Shown here piece after piece: positions 1 through 9,039 of a stretch of DNA of 36,069 nucleotides; the stretch's first letter is position 1; each line of letters begins with the position of its first letter. Made by a program: the position numbers and the translations under genes. The notes under the pieces are model-generated. The model made no database searches. It saw only the letters and a list, made by a program, of their open reading frames with translations, and was not told where the DNA came from. Origin of the DNA: Pseudomonadales bacterium (GTDB lineage: Bacteria > Pseudomonadota > Gammaproteobacteria > Pseudomonadales > Azotimanducaceae). The stretch covers positions 1 through 36,069 of the forward strand of contig JAJDTI010000107.1 of the NCBI GenBank assembly GCA_022827245.1. Direction: 5' to 3'.

Positions 1-1
1 C

Positions 2-1132
2 GTGGCGGTCGTCCTCTGCGTTGGCCTTGCCGTGACCGATGTCGCCCTGGCGGCGGAGAGTCCCGGCGGAGACGACGAGGCCGAAGTGCGTCTGACGTAC
101 GGCCCCATCGGGCCCTACGACACCCTCTGGTCCATCGCGAGGCGCGTACGCCCCGGGCAGGCCACCGTCGAGCAGACGATGACGGCCCTGGTCCGCCTGA
201 ACCCGAACGCGTTCATCGACGGCGACAGGAACCGCATTCGGGGCGGCATGATTCTCGAGGTTCCCACCGAGGCCGAGGCGATGGGTACCGCACCGACCTC
301 GCCCCGGCGTCCGCCCCCGGCTCCCGAAGCGGAAATCCCCGACCCGGCGCCGGTCCCCATCATCGAGGAGCCGCCGGACGCGGCGGTCGCCCCGGCGGAG
401 GCGGAGCCGGTCTCCCGGCCCGACCCCGAGCCGGACCCCGTACCGGAGGCCCTGGAAGAAGCGTTTGCCGAACGTGACCGGCTGGCCGGAGAGAACGCCG
501 CGCTCGTTGCCGACCTCGACCGCGCGCGCGGAGACCTAGCCCTTGCCCAAGGGGAGATCGCCGCGCTGGAGGAGGTCGTCGCGACCCTCGAGCAGCAGGT
601 CGACACGCTGCAGCAAGCCGCGACGGCGACGCCGCAGGGGCGGGCGGCGTCGCGAGACGCGGACGCTCCGCCCGCGCGTTTCAGTTTCATTGCCTGGGGC
701 GCTGTCGCGGTGCTGCTGGCCGCCGCCGTGGTCGGCGTGCTCTATCAGCGCCGCCGCGTGCGCGCGCTCGAGGCGACCGCCGATGCCTACGGCAGTCCGT
801 CTTCGACGGCCGAGGACCTCGTGGCGGACGCCGATCCGGACCGTGACTTCGAGGAGCCGCCGCTGGCCGCCCAGGACTCGCCGGCGGAGCCCTACGAGCC
901 CGCCGAGACCTACGAGGATGCGGCGGCGTACGACCCGCTGGAGGAGGAGGATCCCGCGGAGGGCCCGACCGGTCCCGGCGGCTACAGCCCGAACACCAAG
1001 CTGAACCTCGCCCGGGCCTACGTGAACATGGGCGACGAGGAAACCGCCCGCGAGGTCCTCGAAGAAGTGCTCGCCGAAGGCGACGCCACGGAGCGGGCGG
1101 CGGCGCAGGAACTCCTTGACGGACTCGAATAG
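2..1132 (+). CDS. fimV: FimV/HubP-like LysM-TM-TPR polar hub protein (5' end possibly cut)
   Basis: FimV-family proteins are inner-membrane organisers that bind peptidoglycan through a LysM domain and recruit pilus, motility or polarity factors in the cytoplasm. The visible 376 residues show an AES-terminated signal-peptide-like hydrophobic start, a FimV-type LysM (about 32-88, with TYGPIGPYDTLWSIARR and LNPNAFIDGD), a Pro/Glu-rich linker, a short coiled coil (about 150-205), one membrane helix (about 227-248) followed by YQRRR, an acidic linker, and the conserved C-terminal TPR-like domain (about 331-376, KLNLARAYVNMGDEETAREV). The frame is open to the window edge, and the GTG at position 2 may or may not be the true start. 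FimV is usually 700-1000 residues with an extra N-terminal domain before LysM; here a signal peptide appears to sit directly before LysM, so this looks like a short form. It overlaps truA by 17 nt, the usual fimV-truA order. Confidence 0.85.
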   Translation: MAVVLCVGLAVTDVALAAESPGGDDEAEVRLTYGPIGPYDTLWSIARRVRPGQATVEQTMTALVRLNPNAFIDGDRNRIRGGMILEVPTEAEAMGTAPTSPRRPPPAPEAEIPDPAPVPIIEEPPDAAVAPAEAEPVSRPDPEPDPVPEALEEAFAERDRLAGENAALVADLDRARGDLALAQGEIAALEEVVATLEQQVDTLQQAATATPQGRAASRDADAPPARFSFIAWGAVAVLLAAAVVGVLYQRRRVRALEATADAYGSPSSTAEDLVADADPDRDFEEPPLAAQDSPAEPYEPAETYEDAAAYDPLEEEDPAEGPTGPGGYSPNTKLNLARAYVNMGDEETAREVLEEVLAEGDATERAAAQELLDGLE

Positions 1133-1928
1133 CGCACCCCAGACCGTAGCGCTCGGTGTCGAGTACGACGGAGCGGTCTTTCACGGTTTCCAGCGGCAGG
1201 TGGGCGTTCCGACCGTCCAAGAGGCGCTCGAGCGGGCCCTGTCCGGGGTCGCGGACACGCCCGTCCGGCTCGCCGTGGCCGGCCGGACGGACGCCGGAGT
1301 GCACGCCACCGGACAGGTCGTGAGCTTCCGCACCTCCGCCGTGCGGTCGGAGGAGTCCTGGCAGCGCGGCACGAATGCGCTGCTGCGCGGAGCGGACGGC
1401 GCCGTGGGCGTCGTCTGGGCGCGCCTGGTCGAGCGGCGCTTTCACGCGCGCTTCAGCGCCGTGTCGCGGCGCTACGCGTACGTCTACCTGGAGTCCGAGA
1501 CCGCGCCGGTGCTGCTGCGCGGCAGGGTGACCTGGACGCGGGCGGAGCTGGATGCCGGCGCGATGCACCATGCCGCGCAGGATCTCCTCGGAGAACGGGA
1601 CTTCAGCGCGTTCCGCGCCGCGGCGTGCGATTCGAACACGCCTTTCCGGCGGGTGGACGCCGTCTCCGTGGTCCGCCATGGGAAACAGGTGGTCATCGAC
1701 ATCGAGGCCAACGCCTTTCTGCAGCACATGGTCCGCAACCTTGCGGGATGCCTGGCGCACATCGGCCGCGGCGAGGCGGACACCGGGTTGGTGGCCGACC
1801 TGCTCGCGGCGGGGGACCGCACGCTGGCCCCCCCGACGGCGCCGCCCGACGGGCTGTATCTCACCCGGGTCACGTATCCGGACATCGACGTTCCCTACCG
1901 CCCGCCGCCGACGCTGCTCGGGGCGTGA
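1116..1928 (+). CDS. truA: tRNA pseudouridine(38-40) synthase TruA
   Basis: TruA converts uridines 38-40 of the tRNA anticodon arm to pseudouridine. The 270-residue protein has the family length. It opens with VALGVEYDG..FHGFQRQ, carries the catalytic aspartate in AGRTDAGVHATGQV, and the later core blocks RYAYVYL, GERDFSAFRAA and NAFLQHMVRNLAGCL. The start is a TTG at 1116 inside the end of the fimV-like gene; AGGA at 1107-1110 sits 5 nt upstream and supports it, and no better in-frame start precedes the conserved block. Its stop codon lies within a 10-bp tandem duplication. Confidence 0.96.
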   Translation: MTDSNSAPQTVALGVEYDGAVFHGFQRQVGVPTVQEALERALSGVADTPVRLAVAGRTDAGVHATGQVVSFRTSAVRSEESWQRGTNALLRGADGAVGVVWARLVERRFHARFSAVSRRYAYVYLESETAPVLLRGRVTWTRAELDAGAMHHAAQDLLGERDFSAFRAAACDSNTPFRRVDAVSVVRHGKQVVIDIEANAFLQHMVRNLAGCLAHIGRGEADTGLVADLLAAGDRTLAPPTAPPDGLYLTRVTYPDIDVPYRPPPTLLGA

Positions 1929-1940
1929 CGGGGCGTGACG
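1921..1940 (+). repeat. 10-bp perfect tandem duplication over the truA stop
   Basis: GGGCGTGACG occurs twice back to back. The first copy contains the truA stop codon (TGA at 1926-1928). It is one of several short tandem duplications at gene junctions in this window. Confidence 0.9.
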
Positions 1941-1965
1941 GACTTGCCCGGAGGTGCGCAAGTCC
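1940..1965 (+). promoter_or_regulatory. Stem-loop in the truA-trpF gap
   Basis: GGACTTGC (1940-1947) and GCAAGTCC (1958-1965) form a perfect 8-bp stem with a 10-nt loop that contains GGAGG. It lies in the 79-nt gap before trpF. No U-run follows, so it is not an ordinary intrinsic terminator. It might modulate read-through from truA into the trp genes or RNA stability; function is not shown. Confidence 0.45.
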
Positions 1966-2007
1966 GCAAACTCCCCGCCCCTTGATGTTCCCGGGACGGA
2001 CCGCCTC

Positions 2008-2637
2008 GTGCGCGTGCGAACGAAGATCTGCGGAATCACCTCGATCGAGGACGGGCTCGCCGCCGCCGCGGCCGGCTGCGATGCGGTCGGGCTCAACTTC
2101 GTGCCGTCGAGTCCGCGCTACCTGTCAGCCGAGGCCGCGCGCGACATCGCCGAGGCGCTGCCGCCGCTGGTGACGCGCGTCGGCGTGTTCGTCGATGCCG
2201 CCCCGGGGGAGGTCGAGGGCGTCCTCGCCGCCGTGCCCCTGGACCTGCTGCAGTTCAACGGCCGGGAGGACGCCGCCGCGTGCGGCGGGTTCGGGCTCCC
2301 GTACGTGAAGGCGGAGGGTGTACGGACGGGCTTCTGCATCGAGGGGCTGGAGGATGCTTACCCAACGGCACGGGGCTTCCTGCTCGACACGTACGATCCG
2401 GTCGCCCGCGGAGGGACGGGGCGCGTGTTCGACTGGTCGCTGTGGCCGACGTCCTCGCGCCGGCCCCTCCTTCTGGCCGGCGGCCTGACACCGGACAACG
2501 TGGGCGCCGCCATCCGGCGGCTGGGTCCGTACGGAGTCGATGTGAGCAGCGGCGTGGAAGGTGGCGTCAAGGGGGTCAAGAGCGAGGCGAAGGTACGCGC
2601 GTTCGTCGCGGAGGTGCAGCGTGCCGCGCTCCAATAG
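2008..2637 (+). CDS. trpF: Phosphoribosylanthranilate isomerase
   Basis: TrpF performs the Amadori rearrangement of phosphoribosylanthranilate to CdRP in tryptophan synthesis. The 209-residue (beta/alpha)8 protein begins [11 protein letters not shown]; the Cys of KICGIT is the general base. It later shows [25 protein letters not shown] (with the catalytic Asp) and a C-terminal phosphate-binding [10 protein letters not shown]...[15 protein letters not shown] chose the GTG at 2008 (GGGACGGA at 1993-2000 upstream); GTG 2014 is nearly equivalent. An in-frame GTG at 1954 would add 18 non-conserved residues overlapping a hairpin. It overlaps trpB by 17 nt. Confidence 0.95.
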   Translation: MRVRTKICGITSIEDGLAAAAAGCDAVGLNFVPSSPRYLSAEAARDIAEALPPLVTRVGVFVDAAPGEVEGVLAAVPLDLLQFNGREDAAACGGFGLPYVKAEGVRTGFCIEGLEDAYPTARGFLLDTYDPVARGGTGRVFDWSLWPTSSRRPLLLAGGLTPDNVGAAIRRLGPYGVDVSSGVEGGVKGVKSEAKVRAFVAEVQRAALQ

Positions 2638-3874
2638 GCCGCCGTACGACGCGCCGGACGCGGACGGCCGGTTCGGGACCTATGGGGGCAGGTACGTCGC
2701 CGAGACGCTGATATCCGCCCTGGACGAGTTGAACGCGCTGTACGGGGAGCTTTCCGCGGACCGTGCGTTCCAGGACGAACTCGCCACGGACCTCGCCCGC
2801 TACGTCGGCCGGCCCACGCCTCTCTACCCGGCGGAGCGCCTGACCGCGGAACTCGGCGGCGCGAAGGTCTATCTCAAGCGCGAGGACCTGAGCCACACGG
2901 GCGCCCACAAGATCAACAACACGGTGGGACAGGCGCTGCTGGCGAAACGGATGGGGAAACCGCGCGTGATCGCAGAGACCGGCGCCGGGCAGCACGGCGT
3001 CGCGACGGCAACGGTGGCCGCGCGGCTCGGGCTCGCGTGCCGCGTCTACATGGGCGCCGAGGACATCGAGCGGCAGCGCCTGAACGTGTACCGGATGCGG
3101 CTGCTCGGCGCCGAAGTCGTGTCGGTCGAGTCCGGGTCGCGGACGTTGAAGGACGCCATGAACGAGGCGATGCGGGACTGGGTGACGAACGTGGACACCA
3201 CCCACTACATCATCGGCAGCGTGGCGGGGCCGCATCCGTATCCGATGATGGTGCGGGACTTCCAGGCCGTGATCGGCCGCGAGGCCCGGTCGCAGTGTCT
3301 CGAGGCGGAAGGTCGGCTGCCGGACGTCCTCGTCGCCTGCGTGGGCGGCGGATCGAACGCGATGGGGCTCTTCCACCCGTTCCTCGAGGACGAGGGCGTG
3401 GACATGGTGGGGGTGGAGGCGGCCGGTCTCGGCCTCGAGACGGGCCGGCATGCGGCGCCCCTTGCCGCCGGGTCGCCCGGCGTTTTGCACGGTCAGCTTA
3501 CGTACCTCATGCAGGACGGGGACGGGCAGATCATGGAAACCCACTCCATCTCGGCCGGCCTCGACTACCCGGGCGTCGGCCCGGAGCACGCGCACCTGAA
3601 GGACAGCGGGCGCGCCCGGTATGTCGCCGTCACCGACGAGCAGGCGCTGGAAGCGTTCCGCATGCTCAACCGCCTCGAGGGCATCATGCCCGCGCTCGAG
3701 TCGAGCCACGCCCTCGCCTGGGTGATCGCGGAGGCGCCGCGACGCCCGCGGGAGGACATCATCGTCGCGAACCTGTCCGGTCGCGGAGACAAGGATGTCC
3801 CCGTGGTCGCGGGGCTGCTCGATGCGGGCGCGGACGGTGTGGACGGGAGCCCCGACGGCGGAGCCCCCGCGTGA
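2621..3874 (+). CDS. trpB: Tryptophan synthase beta chain
   Basis: TrpB condenses indole with serine using PLP to make tryptophan, in an alpha2beta2 complex with TrpA. The 417-residue protein carries [13 protein letters not shown], the PLP-binding lysine in HTGAHKINN (K97), AETGAGQHG (catalytic Glu about 119), the phosphate loop GGGSNAMG, and GRGDKDV near the C-terminus. The GTG at 2621 follows GAGGTG at 2611-2616 and lies inside the end of trpF. The last dozen residues ([13 protein letters not shown]) are a non-conserved tail. It overlaps trpA by the four bases GTGA, suggesting translational coupling of the two subunits. Confidence 0.97.
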   Translation: MPRSNRPPYDAPDADGRFGTYGGRYVAETLISALDELNALYGELSADRAFQDELATDLARYVGRPTPLYPAERLTAELGGAKVYLKREDLSHTGAHKINNTVGQALLAKRMGKPRVIAETGAGQHGVATATVAARLGLACRVYMGAEDIERQRLNVYRMRLLGAEVVSVESGSRTLKDAMNEAMRDWVTNVDTTHYIIGSVAGPHPYPMMVRDFQAVIGREARSQCLEAEGRLPDVLVACVGGGSNAMGLFHPFLEDEGVDMVGVEAAGLGLETGRHAAPLAAGSPGVLHGQLTYLMQDGDGQIMETHSISAGLDYPGVGPEHAHLKDSGRARYVAVTDEQALEAFRMLNRLEGIMPALESSHALAWVIAEAPRRPREDIIVANLSGRGDKDVPVVAGLLDAGADGVDGSPDGGAPA

Positions 3875-4677
3875 GTCGGCTGGCGGAACGGCTGGCGGCG
3901 CAGCGGGCCGCCAGCCGCAAGACGCTGACCGCGTTCGTGACGGCGGGCGATCCGGCGCTGTCCGCGACCGTGCCCGCGCTGCACGGCCTGGTGCGCGGAG
4001 GGGCGGATGTCCTCGAATTGGGCGTGCCGTTCTCGGATCCGGAAGCCGAGGGGCCGCCGGTCCAGCGCTCCTCGGAGCGCGCGCTCGCCAATGGCGTGAC
4101 GCTCGAGCATGTCCTCGCGATGGCGGAGGAGTTCCGCCGGGACGACGCCGGCACCCCGGTCGTGCTGATGGGGTACCTGAACTCCCTGATGCGCATGGGC
4201 TACGAACGCTTCGCGCGACGCGCCTCGGAAGTGGGCGTGGACGGGATGATCATCGTCAACCTGCCCCCGGAGGAAGCGGCCGCGGCGCAGGAAGCGTTCC
4301 GCGCGCGGGACCTCGACCTCGTCTTTCTCGTGGCGCCGACCACCACGACGGAGCGCGCGGCGCGCATCGCCGCGCGCGCGTCCGGGTTCCTCTACTACGT
4401 GTCGCTGAAGGGGGTGACCGGCGCCACGCACCTCGACGTGGACGACGTCGCCCGCAACGTCGTGCGGCTGCGCGAGGTTTCCGACCTGCCGATCCAGGTG
4501 GGCTTCGGCATTCGCGACGCGGCCTCGGCGCGCGCCGTCTCACGGGTTGCCGACGGCGTCGTGGTCGGCAGCGCCCTGGTCGACATCATGGGAGAACTCG
4601 CGGACACGCCGGAGTCGATCCCGCCGCGGCTCGAGGCCTGGCTCGGCGAACTGCGGAGCGCCCTGGACGCGCCGTGA
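3871..4677 (+). CDS. trpA: Tryptophan synthase alpha chain with Glu at position 60
   Basis: TrpA cleaves indole-3-glycerol phosphate to indole, which is channelled to TrpB. The 268-residue protein starts at the GTG overlapping the trpB stop. It has [10 protein letters not shown], the catalytic Glu49 in [35 protein letters not shown] and GVVVGSALV. Numbering matches the Salmonella enzyme: residues 57-62 read PEAEGP where the usual block is PLADGP or PMADGP, so the second catalytic acid Asp60 is Glu60 (codon GAG at 4048-4050). All other landmarks are intact, so I expect a functional enzyme. In many gamma- and betaproteobacteria accD follows; here folC follows after 50 nt. Confidence 0.96.
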   Translation: MSRLAERLAAQRAASRKTLTAFVTAGDPALSATVPALHGLVRGGADVLELGVPFSDPEAEGPPVQRSSERALANGVTLEHVLAMAEEFRRDDAGTPVVLMGYLNSLMRMGYERFARRASEVGVDGMIIVNLPPEEAAAAQEAFRARDLDLVFLVAPTTTTERAARIAARASGFLYYVSLKGVTGATHLDVDDVARNVVRLREVSDLPIQVGFGIRDAASARAVSRVADGVVVGSALVDIMGELADTPESIPPRLEAWLGELRSALDAP

Positions 4678-4727
4678 GCGCACGCGGTTGGAGCGGTGCA
4701 TGACGGACGCGGGCTGCATACGTGCGC

Positions 4728-5963
4728 ATGGCTGAGCCCGCGCCCCTCGCCGAGTGGCTCGAACGGATCGGCACGGAACATCCGCGGGACGTCCTGCAGG
4801 GGCTCGAGCGCGTCGCCCGCGTCGCCCGACGCGCGGGTGTCACCCCGCCTGCACTCCGCAACGTCATCGTGGCGGGAACGAACGGCAAGGGTTCGACCTG
4901 CGTGTTCCTGGAACACCTCCTGCTGGCCGCGGGAGACTCCGTCGGGACGACGCTGTCGCCGCACCTCGCCCGCTTCAACGAACGCGTCCGGGTAGATGGC
5001 CGGGAAGCGACGGACGCAGCGCTCGTCGCCGCGTTCGAGGCCATCGAGCGAGCCCGGGGCGACACGGCGCTGAGCTACTTCGAATTCGCGATCCTGGCCG
5101 CGCTTCACGTCTTCCGGACGCGGCGGACGGACGCCGCCGTGCTCGAGGTCGGCCTGGGCGGGCGCCTCGACGCCACCAACGTGGTCGACGCGGACGTCGC
5201 GATCATCGTCAGCGTCGGTCTCGACCACCAGGAGTACCTCGGCGACACGCGCGAGGCCATCGCGTCCGAAAAGGCCGGCGTGCTGCGTGCGGGCCGCCCG
5301 GTGGTGTACGGGGAGCCGGATGTGCCGGAGGCCGTGCGCTCCCGCGCACGGGCGCTCGGGGCGCCGCTGTTCGCCTATGGCCGCGACTACGACGACACGG
5401 TTGATGCGCGCGGCTGGACGGTGCGCCTTGCCGGCGGCCGCACCGTGCACGTCGACACGCGCCCCCGGGTTCCCTCGTGCAACGCGGCGACCGCGCTGCA
5501 GGCGTGGGCGCTGATGGATCCGGATTTCGATACGGCGGCCGTGGCCGCCGCCTGCCGCGGCGCCGTGGTGCCGGGCCGCCTCGAGACGGTGCGCGCCGAG
5601 GGGCGCCGATGGATGCTGGACACGGCCCACAACCCCCACGCGGCGCGGTTCCTGGCCGCGCACCTGCCGGCCCGCGTGGCCTGCGCGGTCCTCGGGATGC
5701 TGGAAGACAAGGACGCTCCCGGCGTGGTGGGACCGCTGCTGCCGCGGGTGGCGCGGTGGATCGTGACCGACAACCGGCTGCCCCGGGGTCTGCCCGCCGA
5801 CGATCTCCGCCGCCGGCTGGAAGGCGTGGTGACGCCGCGGGTGATCCCGGACCCGGACGCCGCGCTGGAGGCCGCCCGCTCTACTACGGGGCCGAACGAT
5901 GTTATTCTTGTCTGCGGCTCTTTCGACTTGGTCGCCCGCACTCGCGCCAGACTGAATTGCTGA
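4728..5963 (+). CDS. folC: Bifunctional folylpolyglutamate / dihydrofolate synthase
   Basis: FolC adds glutamate to dihydropteroate and further glutamates to folates, using ATP. The 411-residue Mur-ligase-like protein has WLERIG at the N-terminus, the P-loop GTNGKGS (50-56), SPHLARFNERV, YFEFAILAAL, LEVGLGGRLDATNVV, VGLDHQEYLG and SEKAGVLR, and the C-terminal-domain motif DTAHNPHAA. The ATG at 4728 is preferred; an in-frame GTG lies at 4722. No strong Shine-Dalgarno is visible. Its end overlaps the dedD-type gene by 7 nt, as in the conserved folC-dedD-cvpA-purF order. accD, normally just upstream, is absent. Confidence 0.95.
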   Translation: MAEPAPLAEWLERIGTEHPRDVLQGLERVARVARRAGVTPPALRNVIVAGTNGKGSTCVFLEHLLLAAGDSVGTTLSPHLARFNERVRVDGREATDAALVAAFEAIERARGDTALSYFEFAILAALHVFRTRRTDAAVLEVGLGGRLDATNVVDADVAIIVSVGLDHQEYLGDTREAIASEKAGVLRAGRPVVYGEPDVPEAVRSRARALGAPLFAYGRDYDDTVDARGWTVRLAGGRTVHVDTRPRVPSCNAATALQAWALMDPDFDTAAVAAACRGAVVPGRLETVRAEGRRWMLDTAHNPHAARFLAAHLPARVACAVLGMLEDKDAPGVVGPLLPRVARWIVTDNRLPRGLPADDLRRRLEGVVTPRVIPDPDAALEAARSTTGPNDVILVCGSFDLVARTRARLNC

Positions 5964-6505
5964 CAGAGCAGACCCGAAACCGGATCACCGGCGCCGTTTT
6001 TCTCGCAGCGGTCGCGGTCATTGCCTTTCCGATGCTGTTCGACGGCGCTGGCATAGAGCCCCTCGAACTGCCTCCGGTCACGCCCGAACCCATCGACGTC
6101 TCCGCCCTCGAGGACCGGGCGGCGCCCCCGGACAGTGCCGGGCTGCTGGCGGCGCGTGACGCCCTGCGGGCCGAGATCGACCCGGAAGGGTACCGGCGCG
6201 AGACCGGGACCCGGATCGGCGACCCGGTGCTGGCCGAAGAGACCGCGGCGCCGCCGGCGCCAGCGGAAGCGTGGGCGGTGCAGATGGGCAGCTTCTCGAG
6301 TCGGGACAACGCCGTGGCGTTGCGCGATCGCCTGCGCAACGACGGTTACGATGCGCTGCTCTCGAACGTCAAGGCGAGCGCGACGAAGCTGACACGGGTC
6401 GCCGTCGGGCCGATGATCGAGCGCGACGCGGCGGTACGGTTGCGGCAGGAGCTCGACGACCGTTACCGTGACCTCGAGCCCCGGCTCGTCCGGTTCAGCC
6501 ATTGA
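5957..6505 (+). CDS. dedD: DedD-type SPOR domain membrane protein
   Basis: SPOR domains bind denuded septal peptidoglycan, and DedD-type proteins assist cell constriction. The 182-residue protein has a short cytoplasmic start (TEQTRNRITGA), one membrane helix (about 10-28), a periplasmic linker rich in Pro, Glu and Ala, and a C-terminal SPOR domain (about 108-182) beginning AWAVQMGSFSSRDNAVALRD and ending LEPRLVRF. The start is a TTG at 5957 inside the end of folC; the next in-frame candidate is the adjacent CTG. Position between folC and cvpA is the standard one. Confidence 0.88.
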   Translation: MLTEQTRNRITGAVFLAAVAVIAFPMLFDGAGIEPLELPPVTPEPIDVSALEDRAAPPDSAGLLAARDALRAEIDPEGYRRETGTRIGDPVLAEETAAPPAPAEAWAVQMGSFSSRDNAVALRDRLRNDGYDALLSNVKASATKLTRVAVGPMIERDAAVRLRQELDDRYRDLEPRLVRFSH

Positions 6506-6537
6506 ATGCCATGCCTCCGTCGAGTTGACCAGTTGAA

Positions 6538-7020
6538 ATGTCGGGAGCGGACGGGATCATCGTGGCGGTCGTGGGTCTGTCCACGGCCATCGGTCTCGTT
6601 CGTGGCCTGGCGCGCGAGGTAATGTCGGTGATCGTCTGGGTGACCGCCTTCGTCGCGGCCCTCCTGCTGGGGGAGCCGGTCGCCGGCCTGCTCGAAGTCG
6701 GCGCCGGCCTCGGCACCGCGGCCGGGTTCGCCATCGTCTTCGTCGCGGTCCTGATCGCGGGGGCGATCCTGCAGCGCATGCTGGCCAAGCTGGTGCGTTC
6801 CACGGGAATCGGCGGGACCGACCGCATGCTCGGCTCGCTGTTCGGCGCCGCGCGGGGCGGCCTCGTCGTCCTCGTCGCGCTGATCGCGTTGCGGCCGTTC
6901 GCGGAGACCACGTCCTGGTGGCTCGAGTCCGCGCTGGTCCCGGAGCTCCTGGCGTTCGAACGGGACGTCCTGGATCTCCTGCACGTCGCGGTGCGGCGGT
7001 TCGTCGGACCGTCCGGGTAA
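6538..7020 (+). CDS. cvpA: CvpA family membrane protein
   Basis: CvpA is a small multi-spanning inner-membrane protein, originally linked to colicin V production and later to envelope homeostasis. The 160-residue protein contains about four hydrophobic helices, the family start [25 protein letters not shown] and the conserved internal stretch [25 protein letters not shown]. It sits 32 nt after dedD and 19 nt before purF, the invariant arrangement in this family. Confidence 0.92.
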   Translation: MSGADGIIVAVVGLSTAIGLVRGLAREVMSVIVWVTAFVAALLLGEPVAGLLEVGAGLGTAAGFAIVFVAVLIAGAILQRMLAKLVRSTGIGGTDRMLGSLFGAARGGLVVLVALIALRPFAETTSWWLESALVPELLAFERDVLDLLHVAVRRFVGPSG

Positions 7021-7039
7021 CGGGGGAGGACAGGGAGCC

Positions 7040-8563
7040 ATGTGCGGAGTCGTGGGTATTCTCGGGTATACGCCCGTCAACCAGCAGCTCTACGACGCGT
7101 TGACGGCGTTGCAGCATCGCGGCCAGGACGCGGCGGGGATCGTCACCTGCGACGGCGTCCGGGCGCACCTGCGCAAGGGCAACGGCCTGGTGCGCGACGT
7201 GTTCGAGCAGCGCCACATGCAGCGGATGGTGGGCACGATGGGCATCGGCCACGTCCGCTATCCGACGGCGGGGACCTCGAGTTCCGCCGAGGCGCAGCCG
7301 ATGTACGTGAACTCGCCCTACGGCATCGCGCTCGGCCACAACGGCAACCTGACCAACGCCACGGAACTCGAGGCGGACCTGTTCCGCGCCGACCGGCGCC
7401 ACGTCAACACCGACTCGGACTCCGAGATCCTGCTGAACGTGTTTGCCGACGAACTGAACAAGGCCGGTGCGGTACGCGTCGAGCCGGACGCCGTCTTCAA
7501 AGCCGTCGAGGGCGTGCACCGCCGGTGCCGCGGCGCCTACGCGGCCGTTGCCATGGTCATCGGCGGGGGCATCGTGGGCTTCCGCGACTGCCACGGGATC
7601 CGTCCGCTCATCTACGGGCGCCGCGAGACCGAAGGCGGCACCGAGTACATCGTGGCCTCGGAAAGCGTCGCCCTCGACATCCTCGGCTTCGAGGTCGTGC
7701 GCGACGTGCAGCCGGGCGAGGCCGTCTACATCGACATCGAGGGCAATCTCCACACGCGGCGCTGCGGAATCGAGCGCGCCTACTCGCCGTGCATCTTCGA
7801 GCACGTCTACCTCGCCCGACCCGACTCGATCATCGACCGGATTTCCGTGTACAAGGCCCGCCTGCGCATGGGGGAGAGCCTCGCCGAGCGCATCCTCGCC
7901 CGCTACCCCGGCAATCAGCACGACATCGACGTCGTGATTCCCGTGCCCGACACGGCGCGCACGGCGGCGCTGCCACTGGCCCACCAGCTCGACGTCAAGT
8001 TCCGCGAGGGCCTGGTCAAGAACCCCTACATCGGGCGCACGTTCATCATGCCGGGCCAGACGGAGCGCCGGAAGTCCGTGCGGAGCAAGCACAACGCCGT
8101 CGAGCTCGAGTTCCGCAACAAGAACGTGCTGCTCGTCGACGACTCGATCGTGCGCGGCACGACGACGCGGCAGATCATCCAGTTGGCCCGGGAGGCGGGT
8201 GCGCGCAAGGTGTACTTCGCCTGCGCGGCGCCGCCGGTCCGCTACCCCAACGTCTACGGCATCGACATGCCGGCGGCCAACGAGTTCGTGGCGCACAACC
8301 GCAGCGAGGAGGAGATCGGCACGCTGATCGGGGCCGACTGGCTGGTCTACCAGACCATCGAAGACCTGATCCTGGCCGCCCGGGAGGGCAACCCGGAGCT
8401 GCGGGGGTTCGACTGCTCGGTCTTCAACGGCGAGTACGTGACGGGAGACATCGACGAGGCTTACCTCGCGCGACTGTCGCGCCGTCGCAACGACCGCATG
8501 AAGCAGTTGCGCGAGGCGGCCCTCGAGGAACAGCCCGTGATCGAGCTGTCGAGCCACGCCTGA
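7040..8563 (+). CDS. purF: Amidophosphoribosyltransferase
   Basis: PurF makes 5-phosphoribosylamine from PRPP and glutamine, the first committed step of purine synthesis. The 507-residue protein begins MCGVVGILG, with Cys2 as the N-terminal glutaminase nucleophile, followed by [11 protein letters not shown] and GHVRYPTAG. The C-terminal phosphoribosyltransferase domain carries the PRPP loop [23 protein letters not shown] lies just before the ATG. PurF is usually feedback-inhibited by purine nucleotides; nothing here shows transcriptional control. Confidence 0.97.
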   Translation: MCGVVGILGYTPVNQQLYDALTALQHRGQDAAGIVTCDGVRAHLRKGNGLVRDVFEQRHMQRMVGTMGIGHVRYPTAGTSSSAEAQPMYVNSPYGIALGHNGNLTNATELEADLFRADRRHVNTDSDSEILLNVFADELNKAGAVRVEPDAVFKAVEGVHRRCRGAYAAVAMVIGGGIVGFRDCHGIRPLIYGRRETEGGTEYIVASESVALDILGFEVVRDVQPGEAVYIDIEGNLHTRRCGIERAYSPCIFEHVYLARPDSIIDRISVYKARLRMGESLAERILARYPGNQHDIDVVIPVPDTARTAALPLAHQLDVKFREGLVKNPYIGRTFIMPGQTERRKSVRSKHNAVELEFRNKNVLLVDDSIVRGTTTRQIIQLAREAGARKVYFACAAPPVRYPNVYGIDMPAANEFVAHNRSEEEIGTLIGADWLVYQTIEDLILAAREGNPELRGFDCSVFNGEYVTGDIDEAYLARLSRRRNDRMKQLREAALEEQPVIELSSHA

Positions 8564-8568
8564 AGTCG

Positions 8569-9039
8569 ATGTCGGGGGAGACACAACCCAGGCCGCGGCG
8601 GGAACGCACCAGTCCCTGCATCGGCGTGTGCTCGACCACCTTCGGGGATCTCGTGTGCCGGGGCTGCAAGCGCTTCGCCCACGAGGTGGTGGACTGGAAC
8701 GGCTACGACCCGGACCAGCGCCTGGCGATCTGGCGGCGCCTCGCCGAGTTGCGCGACGCGAGCGTCGGGGGCTTCCTGTCGGTGGTCGACCCGGACGCGC
8801 TGCAGGCGGCGGCCACCCGGCTGCACATCGTTCCCGTGCCGGAACAGAGCCTGCTGACGCTGGCGTACGAGACCCTCCGCCGGACCCGGGGCGCGCCGGA
8901 CTTCGCGGCGCTCGGACTCGCGACGTCGCCGGCGGGCGCGGCGGTTCCTCCGGCGCAGCTCTTCGCCACGATCTCCCGCGAGTTCCTGACGCGGTCCACG
9001 GCCGTATACGAGCGGAACTTCCGCATCCCGGCAGAGTGA
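8569..9039 (+). CDS. DUF1289 domain protein
   Basis: Function unknown. The 156-residue protein has an N-terminal DUF1289 domain (about 14-60) with four cysteines at 17, 21, 30 and 33 (SPCIGVC...LVCRGC), a likely metal site, followed by the typical W..YDPDQRLAIWRRL block. The remaining ~95 residues are longer than the minimal DUF1289 protein and I recognise no second domain. It begins 5 nt after purF and overlaps miaE by four bases (GTGA), so it is probably co-expressed with the tRNA hydroxylase. A role connected to tRNA modification is only an inference from this coupling. Confidence 0.8.
   Translation: MSGETQPRPRRERTSPCIGVCSTTFGDLVCRGCKRFAHEVVDWNGYDPDQRLAIWRRLAELRDASVGGFLSVVDPDALQAAATRLHIVPVPEQSLLTLAYETLRRTRGAPDFAALGLATSPAGAAVPPAQLFATISREFLTRSTAVYERNFRIPAE

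Noticed and set aside
1954..2007. 18-residue N-terminal extension of TrpF from GTG 1954.
   Set aside because: Not part of the conserved protein, no properly spaced ribosome site, and overlaps the hairpin at 1940-1965.
4700..4735. ATG-initiated 11-residue frame between trpA and folC, considered as a leader peptide.
   Set aside because: It has no Shine-Dalgarno, no Trp or His codon run, and no following attenuator stems.
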